Below, piece after piece: positions 13,674 to 26,900 of a stretch of DNA of 64,000 bases. The position numbers were made by a program, and so were the translations under genes. The stretch comes from Pseudomonas sp. RIT-562 (GTDB lineage: Bacteria > Pseudomonadota > Gammaproteobacteria > Pseudomonadales > Pseudomonadaceae): the NCBI RefSeq assembly GCF_026241895.1, contig NZ_JAPJIV010000011.1, positions 107,090 to 171,089 on the forward strand, written 5' to 3'. The notes under the pieces are model-generated. The model was not told where the DNA came from and did no database searches. It saw only the letters and a program-made list of their open reading frames with translations. Position 1 is the stretch's first letter, and the number at the start of each line of letters is the position of its first letter.

Positions 13674-13780
13674 GAGTAGATGAGCCCTGAAGGTGACGAA
13701 CAGACGCGTGAGTCGCGATTACCTGTAGGGCCGTGTCAGGCTAAAAAAAGATAACCCTGAAACCACATTTTTTTTCGAGT

Positions 13781-14728
13781 TCAGCCGACCTGAGTGACCG
13801 ACACCCAATAACGGCTGAAATAACGCACGCTGATTGGCAGAGAGGCCTGCAGATTGGCCAGCACCGCATCCGTGGAGTCGAGTCGAAAAGTGCCGGAAAC
13901 CCGCAGCTGCGAGGCCCCCTCAGCACAGTGAAGAATACCGGAACGATATCGACCTAGTTCCTGCAACACCTCTCCCAGGGGAGTGTCCAGGACGATAAGC
14001 TGACCATTGATCCAAGCCGCTTGCGATGAACCATAGGGGTGAACGGCACTCAGGCTCTCACTGCTGAAATCGGCACCTTCTCCTGCTTTCAGCACACGGG
14101 AACCGGCGGAGTGACCGCCTGGTAGAACGTTCACCTGGTCCTCCAGGACGCCAACCCGCGTCACCCCTGAAAGCTGCTGCACCGAAAAACGCGTGCCCAA
14201 AGCCTGCACTCGTCCCTCGTGGGTTTCGACAAAAAAAGGCCGTTGATCGCCGAGTTTGCCAGTGCGTATGAGAATTTCCCCGCGAAGCAATCGAATCAAT
14301 CGTTGCTGGCCATCGAACAGCACATCCACTGCGGAATGAGTATTGAGGTGCAGTTGTGTGCCGTCAGCCAGGTCGATTTTGCGCCGTTGACCGACCTTGG
14401 TTGAATAATCGGCCCAGACGTTTCCCAGCGCTGTGTATTTCGGGGCGTTCCAGCCGACATAGCCCGTTGCGCCGATAACCAGCAAAAATTTGAGCATCTG
14501 GCGCCGATTTTTTCCTGGAATCAGTGCGCGTCGAGCCACGTCCCTGGGCATCGCGCCCAAGTGCCTCTGCATTTGCTCCATCTGATTCCACGCGGCAAGG
14601 TGTGCTGGATTACTGTCTACCCAATGCTGCCACGCCAGTTGTTGTGTTGGCGTGGGAGGTTCGGCCTGAAATTGCACGTACCAACTCGCCGCTGCTTCAA
14701 ACACTTGCCGGTCCGGTGCTATGGCCAT
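13781..14728 (-). CDS. FecR-type anti-sigma/sigma-regulator protein
   Basis: Single-span inner-membrane protein that relays the receptor signal to the ECF sigma factor. The cytoplasmic N-terminus carries the paired Trp motifs (AASWYVQF, WQHWVDSNPAHLAAWNQME). A membrane segment follows at about residues 80-100 (MLKFLLVIGATGYVGWNA), then the periplasmic FecR domain (RRKIDLADGTQLHLNTHS, VQALGTRFSV). ATG at 14728 shares its A with the TAA of the sigma gene (TAATG), which decides the start and gives 315 residues. The receptor follows after a 107-bp gap. Confidence 0.92.
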   Translation of the reverse strand: MAIAPDRQVFEAAASWYVQFQAEPPTPTQQLAWQHWVDSNPAHLAAWNQMEQMQRHLGAMPRDVARRALIPGKNRRQMLKFLLVIGATGYVGWNAPKYTALGNVWADYSTKVGQRRKIDLADGTQLHLNTHSAVDVLFDGQQRLIRLLRGEILIRTGKLGDQRPFFVETHEGRVQALGTRFSVQQLSGVTRVGVLEDQVNVLPGGHSAGSRVLKAGEGADFSSESLSAVHPYGSSQAAWINGQLIVLDTPLGEVLQELGRYRSGILHCAEGASQLRVSGTFRLDSTDAVLANLQASLPISVRYFSRYWVSVTQVG

Positions 14729-15234
14729 TACACGCCCGCCATGATCAGGGAACATTCGGTGAGCGCGCGGATCATGTGCTTTTTCACCGTGGTCAGCGAA
14801 ACCTTCAGCTGTGCTGCTATCTGTTGATAAGTCAGCCCCTCAATCTGCGACAGCATGAATACTCGCTGCGTACGCATCCCCAGGCAGGCTAGAGCCTTAT
14901 CCACAGCCAGTAGCGTTTCGATGATGAGTGCCTTGTCTTCTTCGCTGATGGCCGAGACTTGCGGTCTGGCTGCCAGGGTTTCCAGATAAGCCGCCTCGAT
15001 TGCGCTGCGGCGATAGCGGTCAATCACCAAACCCCGAGCGATGGTCGCCAGATAGTCACGGGGCTCGCGGATCTGCATGGCGTTGCGTGAGCCGAGAATG
15101 CGCACGAAGGTGTCATGCGCGACATCTGCAGCATCGCACGCATCATGCAACTTGCCCCTGAGCCATCCATACAGCCAGGAATGGTGCTGCTCGTAGATTT
15201 GCTGAACGGCTGCAGTGTGGGTGGGTAGGGACAT
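14728..15234 (-). CDS. ECF-family sigma factor of the iron-starvation (FecI) type
   Basis: RNA polymerase sigma factor expected to drive the receptor gene. Region 2 (IYEQHHSWLYGWLRGKL, DAADVAHDTFVRIL, REPRDYLATIARGLVIDRYRR) and region 4 (LGMRTQRVFMLSQIEGLTYQQIAAQL, then LTTVKKHMIRAL) are clear. The frame is open 26 codons upstream, but homologues start at MSLPTHTAAVQQIY, so I take ATG at 15234 (168 residues). A Fur-like box lies 16 bp upstream of this start. It overlaps the FecR gene by one base. Confidence 0.93.
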   Translation of the reverse strand: MSLPTHTAAVQQIYEQHHSWLYGWLRGKLHDACDAADVAHDTFVRILGSRNAMQIREPRDYLATIARGLVIDRYRRSAIEAAYLETLAARPQVSAISEEDKALIIETLLAVDKALACLGMRTQRVFMLSQIEGLTYQQIAAQLKVSLTTVKKHMIRALTECSLIMAGV

Positions 15235-15249
15235 GATGGGATCAGGCAG

Positions 15250-15274
15250 GTTAATGATAATGCCTATTATTAAC
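15250..15274 (-). promoter_or_regulatory. Fur-like box upstream of the ECF sigma gene
   Basis: An AT-rich imperfect palindrome has the arms GTTAATGATAAT and ATTATTAAC around TGCCT. It contains the GATAAT-type hexamers expected of a Fur site and sits just upstream of the sigma start. Iron-replete repression of the sigma-FecR-receptor set is the natural inference. Confidence 0.75.
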
Positions 15275-15399
15275 TTCCACCGCGCCGTCCCACAATAGAG
15301 CTCGCGAAGCAAAATTCCTCCCCCGGATTTAGTTTTCCTGATTCCTGAACCCGTCCAAAGGGTTCATTGGAAGAATTCTCGCGCCTGCACTTCCACGAA

Positions 15400-15826
15400 A
15401 TCCGCAAAAACTGTGGATTAAGCCCTGTGAGTAACTGCCACTAAGGCCAGTTGATAACAGGGTCCGAAAACTGAATATAACCACCCCTGTGGATAACCAG
15501 CCCTTTCATCCACAGGCTTAAACCGGTTATCCAAGGGCCTCATTGGCACATGAACACAGGGTTTTGAATCTCTGTACATCACGTGTTTAGAAGCCTACAG
15601 CAATCTATCCACAGAAAACTGCCTCAGTAGAAATAAACATAAAAACAAAGATTTAATAAATTTCTCTCTTTTTAATTTCTATAACCCCGACTTCTCCACA
15701 GCTGGTTAAATTTTGTGCAAAGGGTTCTTTAGGAAGGGCGAAGTCCCTATACTTGTCGACCAGGTCCAGAAACCTGAGCTCAAACCATTCCTGATTACCC
15801 AACTGAAAGCAGGCACGAGGTGCGTG
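15400..15826. other. Second oriC-like region (DnaA boxes plus AT-rich tract) before mnmG
   Basis: The stretch has a perfect DnaA box at 15488-15496 and one-mismatch boxes at 15412-15420, 15506-15514, 15605-15613 and 15692-15700. An AT-rich tract follows at 15625-15690. The order copies oriC: CTGTGGATAA-(A/C)-CAG-CCTTTCA-CCCACAG, then TCTCTGTACATC-CGT, then a TATCCACAGA box, then AT-rich DNA with TTTCTATA. No gene is seen here. A second origin-like region near this locus has been reported for Pseudomonas, but its function in this organism is not shown. Confidence 0.75.
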
Positions 15827-17725
15827 GTGGATTTCCCTTCCCGTTTTGAAGTGATCGTCATCGGCGGCGGTCATGCCGGTACCGAGGCAGCACTGGCCTC
15901 AGCACGTATGGGGGCAAAAACCCTGTTGCTGACGCATAACGTGGAAACCCTCGGGGCCATGAGTTGCAATCCCGCTATTGGCGGCATTGGCAAAAGCCAC
16001 CTGGTCAAGGAAATCGACGCCCTCGGCGGTGCGATGGCCATTGCTACTGACAAGGGTGGTATCCAGTTTCGCGTGTTGAACAGCCGCAAAGGCCCAGCTG
16101 TGCGGGCTACTCGCGCTCAAGCTGACCGAGTTCTGTACAAGGCAGCTGTGCGCGAAATCCTGGAAAACCAGCCGAACCTGTGGATATTTCAACAAGCTGC
16201 CGATGACGTGATTGTCGAGCAGGATCAGGTGCGTGGTGTTGTCACCCAAATGGGGCTGCGCTTCCTCGCAGACTCGGTGGTGTTGACCACTGGCACCTTC
16301 CTGGGTGGACTTATCCACATCGGGATGCAGAATTTTTCTGGCGGTCGCGCCGGTGATCCACCGTCGATCGCCCTGGCTCAACGCCTTCGTGAGTTGCCGC
16401 TGCGGGTTGGGCGTCTGAAAACCGGTACGCCACCGCGGATCGACAGTCGTTCGGTCGATTTTTCGCTGATGACCGAGCAAGCCGGCGACACGCCGATTCC
16501 GGTGATGTCGTTCATGGGGTCCAAGGAGCAACATCCGCGGCAGGTGAGCTGCTGGATTACCCATACCAACGCCCGCACCCACGAAATCATTGCCGCTAAC
16601 CTCGATCGTTCGCCGATGTATTCGGCTGCCGGGATGATCGAGGGCATTGGTCCGCGTTATTGCCCGTCGATCGAAGACAAGATCCATCGCTTTGCCGACA
16701 AGGAAAGCCATCAGGTCTTCATCGAGCCCGAAGGCTTGACCACCAATGAGCTGTATCCCAACGGGATTTCCACCTCGTTGCCGTTCGACGTGCAGTTGCA
16801 GATCGTGCAATCGATCCGCGGCATGGAAAACGCGCACATTGTTCGCCCGGGTTATGCGATCGAATACGACTATTTCGATCCCCGCGACCTGAAGTACAGC
16901 CTGGAAACCAAAGTGATCGCCGGCCTGTTTTTCGCCGGGCAAATCAATGGCACTACCGGTTACGAAGAAGCCGGCGCCCAGGGTTTGCTGGCCGGCGCGA
17001 ATGCCGCACTGCGTGCACAAGGCAAAGATGCCTGGTGCCCGCGCCGCGATGAGGCGTACATCGGAGTACTGGTGGACGACCTGATTACCCTGGGTACCCA
17101 GGAACCGTACCGGATGTTTACCTCCCGTGCGGAGTACCGCCTGATCCTGCGCGAAGACAATGCAGACCTGCGCCTGACCGAAAAAGGTCGCGAGCTGGGC
17201 CTGGTCGATGACGCCCGTTGGGCGGCGTTCTGCACCAAGCGCGAAAGCATCGCGCTGGAAGAGCAACGGTTGAAAAGCACCTGGGTACGCCCGGGCACTC
17301 AGCAGGGCGATGCAATTTCCGAAAAATTCGGTACCCCGCTGACACACGAATACAATCTGCTCAACCTGCTGAGCCGTCCGGAAATCGACTACGCTGGTCT
17401 GATCGCCGTGACGGGTGGGGGCGCAGAAGATCCACAGGTTGCCGAGCAGGTCGAAATCAAGACCAAGTACGCTGGCTACATCGATCGCCAACAGGATGAA
17501 ATCGCTCGCCTGCGGGCCAGCGAAGACACCAAACTGCCTGTGGATATCGATTACACGAATATTTCCGGTCTCTCCAAGGAGATCCAGAGCAAGCTCGGTG
17601 CGACTCGTCCTGAAACATTGGGCCAAGCATCCCGCATCCCGGGTGTTACGCCGGCAGCCATTTCGCTGTTGATGATTCATTTGAAAAAACGCGGCGCGGG
17701 CCGTCAGTTGGAGCAAAGCGCTTGA
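15827..17725 (+). CDS. mnmG: tRNA U34 carboxymethylaminomethyl-modifying enzyme MnmG (GidA)
   Basis: FAD-dependent partner of MnmE in wobble-uridine modification. The protein starts [20 protein letters not shown] with the dinucleotide-binding GxGxxG-type motif and carries [23 protein letters not shown] and the C-terminal helical domain ending [14 protein letters not shown]. The frame is open upstream to 15713, but family homology begins here. GTG at 15827 (GAGG six bases upstream) gives 632 residues, and GTG at 15824 is equally possible. It overlaps rsmG by 4 bp. Confidence 0.95.
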   Translation: MDFPSRFEVIVIGGGHAGTEAALASARMGAKTLLLTHNVETLGAMSCNPAIGGIGKSHLVKEIDALGGAMAIATDKGGIQFRVLNSRKGPAVRATRAQADRVLYKAAVREILENQPNLWIFQQAADDVIVEQDQVRGVVTQMGLRFLADSVVLTTGTFLGGLIHIGMQNFSGGRAGDPPSIALAQRLRELPLRVGRLKTGTPPRIDSRSVDFSLMTEQAGDTPIPVMSFMGSKEQHPRQVSCWITHTNARTHEIIAANLDRSPMYSAAGMIEGIGPRYCPSIEDKIHRFADKESHQVFIEPEGLTTNELYPNGISTSLPFDVQLQIVQSIRGMENAHIVRPGYAIEYDYFDPRDLKYSLETKVIAGLFFAGQINGTTGYEEAGAQGLLAGANAALRAQGKDAWCPRRDEAYIGVLVDDLITLGTQEPYRMFTSRAEYRLILREDNADLRLTEKGRELGLVDDARWAAFCTKRESIALEEQRLKSTWVRPGTQQGDAISEKFGTPLTHEYNLLNLLSRPEIDYAGLIAVTGGGAEDPQVAEQVEIKTKYAGYIDRQQDEIARLRASEDTKLPVDIDYTNISGLSKEIQSKLGATRPETLGQASRIPGVTPAAISLLMIHLKKRGAGRQLEQSA

Positions 17726-18366
17726 GTTCGTTGGTCACCTCGCAACACGCCGAAGAGTTATCCACAGGTGCTCGCCAGCTCGGTGTCACACTGACCGAAA
17801 CCCAGCACGCGCAGCTGTTGGGCTATCTGGCCCTGTTGATCAAATGGAACAAGGCCTACAACCTGACCGCCGTACGCGATCCGGATGAGATGGTCTCGCG
17901 TCATCTGCTCGACAGTTTGAGCGTGATGTCTTTCGTGGAAGACGGTCGCTGGCTCGACGTCGGCAGTGGCGGGGGCATGCCCGGTATACCTCTGGCCATC
18001 CTGTTTCCGCAGTCGCAAGTGACCTGCCTGGACAGCAACGGCAAGAAAACCCGGTTCCTGACCCAGGTCAAACTCGAGCTGAAACTCGAAAATCTGCAAG
18101 TTATCCACAGTCGCGTCGAAGCCTTTCAGCCTGCCGAGCCGTTCAACGGGATCATCTCCCGGGCATTCAGCAGCATGGAAAACTTCAGCAACTGGACTCG
18201 CCATCTCGGCGATAGCAACACGCGTTGGCTGGCAATGAAGGGCGTTCATCCGGCCGATGAGCTGGTAGCATTGCCGGCAGACTTCCACCTCGATAGCGAA
18301 CACGCCCTGGCCGTACCTGGTTGCCAAGGCCAACGCCATCTGCTGATACTGCGCCGCACGGCATGA
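17722..18366 (+). CDS. rsmG: 16S rRNA (guanine-527-N7)-methyltransferase RsmG (GidB)
   Basis: SAM-dependent methyltransferase acting on G527 of 16S rRNA. The Rossmann core carries [17 protein letters not shown] as the SAM-binding loop, preceded by the conserved [26 protein letters not shown]. The gene starts with TTG at 17722, overlapping the mnmG stop (TTGA), a coupled arrangement usual for gidA-gidB. It is 214 residues, and parA follows after 18 bp. Confidence 0.96.
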   Translation: MSSLVTSQHAEELSTGARQLGVTLTETQHAQLLGYLALLIKWNKAYNLTAVRDPDEMVSRHLLDSLSVMSFVEDGRWLDVGSGGGMPGIPLAILFPQSQVTCLDSNGKKTRFLTQVKLELKLENLQVIHSRVEAFQPAEPFNGIISRAFSSMENFSNWTRHLGDSNTRWLAMKGVHPADELVALPADFHLDSEHALAVPGCQGQRHLLILRRTA

Positions 18367-18384
18367 TTGGGAACAAAAGCAAGA

Positions 18385-19182
18385 ATGGCTAAGGTATTCG
18401 CGATTGCGAACCAGAAAGGTGGTGTGGGTAAAACCACCACCTGCATCAACCTCGCAGCATCCCTCGTGGCTACCAAGCGCCGGGTGTTGTTGATCGATCT
18501 CGATCCACAGGGCAACGCCACCATGGGTAGTGGTGTGGATAAGCACGGCCTGGAAAATTCGGTCTACGACCTGTTGATCGGTGAGTGTGACCTGGCCGAG
18601 GCCATGCACTACTCCGAACACGGTGGTTACCAGCTGCTGCCGGCCAACCGTGACCTGACGGCAGCCGAAGTGGTTCTGCTGGAAATGCAGATGAAGGAAA
18701 GTCGCCTGCGCAGCGCGCTGGCGCCGATCCGCGAGAACTACGATTACATTTTGATCGACTGCCCACCTTCGCTGTCGATGCTCACGCTCAACGCGCTGGT
18801 TGCCGCCGATGGGGTAATTATCCCCATGCAGTGCGAGTACTTTGCACTCGAAGGCCTTAGCGACCTTGTGGATAACATCAAGCGCATCGCCGAGCTGCTC
18901 AATCCGAACCTGAAGGTCGAAGGCCTGTTGCGGACCATGTATGACCCGCGCCTCAGCCTGATGAACGATGTATCGGCGCAGCTCAAAGAGCACTTCGGCG
19001 ATCAGCTTTACGACACGGTCATCCCGCGCAACATCCGCCTGGCTGAAGCGCCTAGCTACGGCATGCCAGCGCTGGCGTACGACAAATCATCCCGGGGCGC
19101 CATTGCCTACCTGGCATTGGCAGGCGAGATGGTTCGTCGCCAACGCAAAAATTCACGCACAGCCGCTGCTCAGGCAACTTAA
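18385..19182 (+). CDS. parA: Chromosome-partitioning ATPase ParA (Soj)
   Basis: Deviant Walker A ATPase that moves ParB-parS complexes. MAKVFAIANQKGGVGKTTTC at the N-terminus contains the KGGVGKTT motif, and LLIDLDPQGNAT and YILIDCPPSL are the Walker A' and B motifs. ATG at 18385 is chosen over the open frame from 18367 because homologues start MAKVFAIANQ. It is 265 residues. parB follows after 9 bp, and the parS sites at 2945 and 3575 are the likely targets of the pair. Confidence 0.96.
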   Translation: MAKVFAIANQKGGVGKTTTCINLAASLVATKRRVLLIDLDPQGNATMGSGVDKHGLENSVYDLLIGECDLAEAMHYSEHGGYQLLPANRDLTAAEVVLLEMQMKESRLRSALAPIRENYDYILIDCPPSLSMLTLNALVAADGVIIPMQCEYFALEGLSDLVDNIKRIAELLNPNLKVEGLLRTMYDPRLSLMNDVSAQLKEHFGDQLYDTVIPRNIRLAEAPSYGMPALAYDKSSRGAIAYLALAGEMVRRQRKNSRTAAAQAT

Positions 19183-19191
19183 GGAATCCCC

Positions 19192-20064
19192 ATGGCCGTC
19201 AAGAAACGAGGTCTCGGACGTGGACTGGATGCACTGCTGAGCGGTCCTACCGTCAGTTCGCTGGAAGAGCAGGCGGTCCAGGCAGATCAGCGTGAGCTAC
19301 AGCACCTGCCCCTGGACCTGATCCAGCGCGGCAAGTATCAGCCGCGGCGGGACATGGATCCCCAGGCGCTGGAAGAGCTGGCGCAGTCGATCAAGGCCCA
19401 GGGCGTGATGCAGCCGATCGTGGTACGTCCGATCGGTGGCGGTCGCTTCGAAATCATTGCCGGTGAGCGCCGCTGGCGTGCGAGCCAGCAGGCCGGCCAG
19501 GAAACCATCCCGGCGATGGTCCGCGACGTTCCGGATGAAACGGCGATCGCCATGGCGCTGATCGAGAACATCCAGCGCGAAGACCTCAATCCGGTCGAGG
19601 AAGCTGTGGCCCTGCAGCGTTTGCAGCAGGAATTCCAGCTGACCCAGCAGCAGGTGGCAGAAGCCGTGGGTAAATCCCGCGTGACTGTGGCCAACCTGCT
19701 ACGCTTGATCGCGTTGCCCGAAGTAATCAAGACCATGCTGTCCCACGGGGATCTGGAAATGGGCCACGCTCGTGCGTTGCTCGGTTTACCAGAGAATCAG
19801 CAGGTCGAAGGGGCGCGACATGTTGTCGCACGAGGACTGACGGTGCGCCAAACCGAGGCACTGGTTCGCCAGTGGTTGAATGGCAAACCGGAGCCTGTTG
19901 AACCGGCTAAACCAGACCCGGATATCGCCAGGCTCGAGCAGCGCCTGGCCGAGCGCCTGGGCTCTGCGGTGCAGATTCGGCACGGAAAGAAGGGCAAGGG
20001 CCAACTGGTGATTGGCTACAACTCCCTTGATGAGCTCCAGGGTGTCCTTGCACACATCCGCTGA
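19192..20064 (+). CDS. parB: Chromosome-partitioning protein ParB (Spo0J)
   Basis: CTP-dependent clamp protein that loads at parS. It starts MAVKKRGLGRGLDALLSG, the ParA-interacting N-terminal peptide. The nuclease-like domain has PRRDMDPQALEELAQSIKAQG and the GERRWRAS box that binds CTP. A helix-turn-helix region (TQQQVAEAVGKSRVTVANLLRL) recognises parS, and a C-terminal dimerisation part follows. It is 290 residues. It ends the mnmG-rsmG-parA-parB set, 45 bp before the atp promoter. Confidence 0.96.
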   Translation: MAVKKRGLGRGLDALLSGPTVSSLEEQAVQADQRELQHLPLDLIQRGKYQPRRDMDPQALEELAQSIKAQGVMQPIVVRPIGGGRFEIIAGERRWRASQQAGQETIPAMVRDVPDETAIAMALIENIQREDLNPVEEAVALQRLQQEFQLTQQQVAEAVGKSRVTVANLLRLIALPEVIKTMLSHGDLEMGHARALLGLPENQQVEGARHVVARGLTVRQTEALVRQWLNGKPEPVEPAKPDPDIARLEQRLAERLGSAVQIRHGKKGKGQLVIGYNSLDELQGVLAHIR

Positions 20065-20109
20065 AACATTTCCTCATGTAGCGTGCAGTCGGAAATCACT
20101 ACCTGACAG

Positions 20110-20138
20110 TTGAATAGGGGCTGAACCGCCCCTATACT
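20110..20138 (+). promoter_or_regulatory. Sigma-70 promoter of the ATP synthase operon
   Basis: TTGAAT at 20110-20115 and TATACT at 20133-20138 are 17 bp apart. The spacer contains an inverted repeat (AGGGGC ... GCCCCT) that might form a cruciform or be an operator. It lies 75 bp upstream of atpI. Confidence 0.78.
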
Positions 20139-20212
20139 CTGCGCGCATTTTGTCGGCACAAATTATGCCAAGTTATTGAATTCTGGCAGCCGACCATTGG
20201 AGAGCAAAAGTG

Positions 20213-21506
<1,294 letters not shown>

Positions 21507-21507
21507 G

Positions 21508-21567
21508 ACCAGTCTCGACTGGTCTGATGTCCCACCCGGTGAAACGGGTGGGTGCCCTAACAGGGCT
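21508..21567 (+). promoter_or_regulatory. Three intercistronic stem-loops between atpB and atpE
   Basis: Consecutive hairpins lie at 21508-21525 (GACCAGT-CTCG-ACTGGTC), 21532-21553 (CCCACCCG ... CGGGTGGG) and 21555-21567 (GCCCT ... AGGGC). None has a T run, so they are unlikely to be terminators. Their place before atpE, the subunit needed in about ten copies, suggests a role in mRNA processing or stability. Confidence 0.6.
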
Positions 21568-21624
21568 ATGAAACGATTTGTTTTACCGCTTTAAAATCTA
21601 AAAAACCTAAACCATACGACGTAA

Positions 21625-21897
<273 letters not shown>

Positions 21898-21951
21898 TTA
21901 CTCGCCTTCGAGTAATTGGTGTGATGTGCAACGAACGAGCGAGGTGTTGGC

Positions 21952-22422
21952 GTGAACATTAATGCAACCCTGATTGGCCAGTCCGTTGCGTTCTTCATTT
22001 TTGTACTGTTTTGCATGAAGTTCGTGTGGCCTCCGGTCATCGCGGCTTTGCACGAACGTCAGAAGAAGATCGCGGATGGACTGGACGCTGCCGCCCGAGC
22101 AGCTCGCGACCTGGAGCTGGCCCAAGATAAAGCGGGTCAGCAACTGCGCGAAGCGAAAGCTCAGGCAGCCGAAATCATTGAGCAAGCCAAGAAACGCGGT
22201 AACCAGATTGTTGAAGAGGCTGTTGAAAAGGCCCGTATCGACGCTGACCGTGTGAAGGTTCAGGCTCAGGCCGAGATCGAGCAGGAACTGAACAGTGTCA
22301 AAGACGCTTTGCGTGCCCAACTGGGTGCTCTGGCTGTCGGCGGCGCCGAGAAGATCCTGGGTGCCACAATCGATCAAAACGCGCACGCGGAGCTGGTAAA
22401 CAAACTGGCTGCTGAAATTTAA
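21952..22422 (+). CDS. atpF: F0F1 ATP synthase subunit b
   Basis: Peripheral stalk subunit: one N-terminal membrane helix ([25 protein letters not shown]) followed by a long charged coiled coil (about residues 35-140) that dimerises and binds delta. It is 156 residues and starts with GTG at 21952 after a GAGG site. It lies between atpE and atpH as usual. Confidence 0.96.
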   Translation: MNINATLIGQSVAFFIFVLFCMKFVWPPVIAALHERQKKIADGLDAAARAARDLELAQDKAGQQLREAKAQAAEIIEQAKKRGNQIVEEAVEKARIDADRVKVQAQAEIEQELNSVKDALRAQLGALAVGGAEKILGATIDQNAHAELVNKLAAEI

Positions 22423-22434
22423 GCGAGGGCGATC

Positions 22435-22971
22435 ATGGCAGAATTGACCACGTTGGCCCGACCTTACGCTAAGGCAGCCTTCGAGCACGCCCAGGCCCAC
22501 CAGCAACTGGCCTCTTGGTCAGCCATGCTCGGCCTGGCTGCAGCAGTGTCGCAAGACGACACCATGCAGCGCGTGCTCAAGGCCCCGCGACTGACGAGCG
22601 CAGACAAGGCCGCCACGTTTATTGACGTGTGCGGCGACAAGTTTGATGCCAAGGCACAAAACTTCATCAACGTCGTTGCCGAAAACGACCGTCTCCCGCT
22701 TTTGCCGGAGATTTCCGCTCTGTTCGACCTGTACAAGGCAGAACAAGAGAAGTCGGTAGACGTTGAAGTGACCAGTGCTTTTGCATTGAACCAAGAACAG
22801 CAAGACAAACTCGCCAAGGTTCTCAGTGCACGACTCAACCGGGAAGTGCGCCTGCAAGTCGAGGAAGACAAATCCCTTATTGGGGGCATTGTCATCCGCG
22901 CCGGCGACCTGGTTATCGATGGCTCGGTTCGCGGCAAACTCGCGAGCCTTGCCGAAGCATTGAAATCTTGA
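22435..22971 (+). CDS. atpH: F0F1 ATP synthase subunit delta
   Basis: 178-residue OSCP-type subunit connecting F1 to the b stalk. The N-terminal helical bundle ([14 protein letters not shown]) and the C-terminal conserved segment ([34 protein letters not shown]) are typical. It is spaced 12 bp from atpF and 21 bp from atpA. Confidence 0.96.
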   Translation: MAELTTLARPYAKAAFEHAQAHQQLASWSAMLGLAAAVSQDDTMQRVLKAPRLTSADKAATFIDVCGDKFDAKAQNFINVVAENDRLPLLPEISALFDLYKAEQEKSVDVEVTSAFALNQEQQDKLAKVLSARLNREVRLQVEEDKSLIGGIVIRAGDLVIDGSVRGKLASLAEALKS

Positions 22972-22992
22972 GTTTGAAGGGGCAGCAGAGCA

Positions 22993-24537
22993 ATGCAGCA
23001 ACTCAATCCTTCCGAAATAAGTGAAATTATCAAGGGCCGCATCGACAAGCTCGATGTGACCTCCCAAGCCCGTAACGAAGGCACTGTCGTCAGCGTATCT
23101 GACGGTATCGTGCGGATTCACGGTCTGGCCGACGTAATGTACGGCGAGATGATCGAGTTTCCGGGCGGCGTCTTCGGTATGGCTCTCAACCTGGAGCAAG
23201 ACTCCGTAGGTGCCGTAGTTTTGGGCTCCTACCAGTCTCTGGCTGAAGGCATGAGCGCCAAGTGCACTGGCCGCATCCTCGAAGTTCCGGTTGGTAAGGA
23301 ACTGCTGGGTCGCGTAGTCGACGCACTGGGTAACCCAGTTGACGGCAAAGGTCCACTGGGCAACACCGAGACCGATGCGGTCGAGAAAGTTGCTCCAGGC
23401 GTGATCTGGCGTAAGTCGGTAGACCAGCCTGTACAGACTGGCTACAAGGCTGTCGATGCCATGATTCCTGTCGGCCGTGGCCAGCGTGAGCTGATCATCG
23501 GTGACCGTCAGATCGGTAAAACCGCTCTGGCGATCGACGCGATCATCAACCAGAAAAACAGCGGTATTTTCTGCGTCTACGTAGCGATCGGTCAGAAACA
23601 ATCGACCATCGCCAACGTGGTTCGCAAGCTGGAAGAAAACGGCGCGCTGGCTAACACCATCGTCGTTGCCGCGAGCGCTTCGGAATCTGCAGCACTGCAG
23701 TTCCTGGCTCCGTACTCCGGTTGCACCATGGGTGAATTCTTCCGCGACCGCGGTGAAGACGCGCTGATCGTTTATGACGATCTGTCCAAGCAAGCAGTGG
23801 CTTACCGCCAGATTTCCCTGCTGCTGCGCCGTCCACCAGGCCGTGAAGCTTACCCAGGCGACGTGTTCTATCTCCACTCCCGTCTGCTGGAGCGCGCATC
23901 CCGCGTTTCGGAAGAATACGTAGAGAAGTTCACCAACGGCGCAGTGACCGGCAAAACCGGTTCCCTGACCGCACTGCCGATCATCGAAACCCAGGCTGGC
24001 GACGTTTCCGCGTTCGTTCCGACCAACGTGATTTCCATCACCGACGGTCAGATCTTCCTGGAATCGGCCATGTTCAACTCCGGGATCCGTCCTGCAGTGA
24101 ACGCCGGTGTTTCGGTATCCCGTGTGGGTGGTGCCGCTCAGACCAAGATCATCAAGAAGCTCTCCGGTGGTATCCGTACCGCTCTAGCTCAGTACCGTGA
24201 ACTGGCGGCATTCGCCCAGTTCGCTTCTGACTTGGACGAAGCGACCCGTAAGCAACTTGAGCATGGTCAGCGCGTTACCGAGCTGATGAAGCAGAAGCAA
24301 TACGCACCAATGTCGATCGCTGACATGGCGCTGTCGCTGTATGCCGCTGAGCGTGGGTTCCTGACTGACGTTGAAATCGCCAAGATCGGCAGCTTCGAAC
24401 AAGCGCTGATTGCTTTCTTCAACCGCGATCACGCCGATTTGATGGCGAAGATCAACGTGAAGGGTGACTTCAATGACGAAATCGACGCTGGCATGAAAGC
24501 CGGTATCGAGAAGTTCAAGGCCACCCAAACCTGGTAA
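22993..24537 (+). CDS. atpA: F0F1 ATP synthase subunit alpha
   Basis: Non-catalytic nucleotide-binding subunit of F1. It is 514 residues. The P-loop is [13 protein letters not shown] (about residue 170), and the beta-barrel N-terminus ([30 protein letters not shown]) and the [17 protein letters not shown] segment are diagnostic. Length and motifs are complete. Confidence 0.97.
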   Translation: MQQLNPSEISEIIKGRIDKLDVTSQARNEGTVVSVSDGIVRIHGLADVMYGEMIEFPGGVFGMALNLEQDSVGAVVLGSYQSLAEGMSAKCTGRILEVPVGKELLGRVVDALGNPVDGKGPLGNTETDAVEKVAPGVIWRKSVDQPVQTGYKAVDAMIPVGRGQRELIIGDRQIGKTALAIDAIINQKNSGIFCVYVAIGQKQSTIANVVRKLEENGALANTIVVAASASESAALQFLAPYSGCTMGEFFRDRGEDALIVYDDLSKQAVAYRQISLLLRRPPGREAYPGDVFYLHSRLLERASRVSEEYVEKFTNGAVTGKTGSLTALPIIETQAGDVSAFVPTNVISITDGQIFLESAMFNSGIRPAVNAGVSVSRVGGAAQTKIIKKLSGGIRTALAQYRELAAFAQFASDLDEATRKQLEHGQRVTELMKQKQYAPMSIADMALSLYAAERGFLTDVEIAKIGSFEQALIAFFNRDHADLMAKINVKGDFNDEIDAGMKAGIEKFKATQTW

Positions 24538-24542
24538 GCCGC

Positions 24543-24566
24543 AGCGGGAGCCGCGAGGCTCCCGCT
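24543..24566 (+). promoter_or_regulatory. Stem-loop between atpA and atpG
   Basis: A perfect 10-bp stem (AGCGGGAGCC and GGCTCCCGCT) closes a GCGA tetraloop of the stable GNRA class, with no following T run. It probably shapes mRNA stability rather than ending transcription. Confidence 0.65.
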
Positions 24567-24587
24567 TGCTAACCTGATAGGTGTTAC

Positions 24588-25448
24588 ATGGCAGGCGCAA
24601 AAGAGATTCGCAGTAAGATTGCGAGCATCAAAAGCACGCAAAAGATTACCAGCGCCATGGAAAAAGTGGCGGTCAGTAAAATGCGCAAGGCACAAATGCG
24701 CATGGCTGCTAGCCGTCCTTACGCGGAGCGCATCCGCCAGGTTATTGGCCATCTGGCCAACGCCAACCCGGAATATCGCCACCCATTCATGATCGACCGT
24801 GAAGTTAAGCGCGTCGGTTACGTCGTGGTGAGCAGTGACCGTGGTCTGTGTGGTGGCTTGAACACCAACCTGTTCAAGGCCCTGGTCAAGGACATGGCGG
24901 TAAACCGCGAAAACGGCGTCGAGATCGATCTGTGTGTAGTTGGTAGCAAGGGTGCGGCTTTCTTCCGCAACTTCGGCGGTAACGTCGTAGCCGCTATCAG
25001 CCACCTGGGTGAAGAGCCGTCGATCAATGACCTGATCGGCAGCGTCAAGGTGATGCTGGATGCCTACCTGGACGGCCGTATTGACCGCCTGTCCGTGGTG
25101 TCCAACAAGTTCATCAACACCATGACGCAACAGCCTACCGTGGAGCAGTTGATTCCTCTGGTGGCAACGCCGGAACAGGAACTCAAGCACCACTGGGATT
25201 ATCTGTACGAACCGGACGCCAAAGAGCTGCTTGATGGCTTGATGGTCCGTTACGTGGAGTCGCAGGTCTACCAGGCGGTGGTCGAGAACAACGCGGCTGA
25301 ACAAGCTGCGCGGATGATCGCGATGAAGAACGCTACCGACAACGCCGGTGATTTGATCAGCGATTTGCAGCTGGTCTACAACAAGGCGCGTCAGGCTGCG
25401 ATCACCCAAGAGATCTCGGAAATCGTCGGCGGCGCTGCCGCGGTTTAA
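24588..25448 (+). CDS. atpG: F0F1 ATP synthase subunit gamma
   Basis: Central rotor shaft of F1. It is 286 residues, with the N-terminal helix ([20 protein letters not shown]) and the C-terminal helix ([18 protein letters not shown] ... [20 protein letters not shown]) forming the coiled coil, and a Rossmann-like middle ([11 protein letters not shown]). All features are normal for the family. Confidence 0.97.
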   Translation: MAGAKEIRSKIASIKSTQKITSAMEKVAVSKMRKAQMRMAASRPYAERIRQVIGHLANANPEYRHPFMIDREVKRVGYVVVSSDRGLCGGLNTNLFKALVKDMAVNRENGVEIDLCVVGSKGAAFFRNFGGNVVAAISHLGEEPSINDLIGSVKVMLDAYLDGRIDRLSVVSNKFINTMTQQPTVEQLIPLVATPEQELKHHWDYLYEPDAKELLDGLMVRYVESQVYQAVVENNAAEQAARMIAMKNATDNAGDLISDLQLVYNKARQAAITQEISEIVGGAAAV

Positions 25449-26855
<1,407 letters not shown>

Positions 26856-26860
26856 TCCCG

Positions 26861-26878
26861 GCGCCCGGCAACGGGCGC
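26861..26878 (+). promoter_or_regulatory. Stem-loop between atpD and atpC
   Basis: GCGCCCG and CGGGCGC form a 7-bp GC stem around a GCAA tetraloop, without a T run. It is likely an mRNA stability element, like the ones before atpE and atpG. Confidence 0.6.
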
Positions 26879-26900
26879 TAATTTAGGTTGAGGCAATCAG

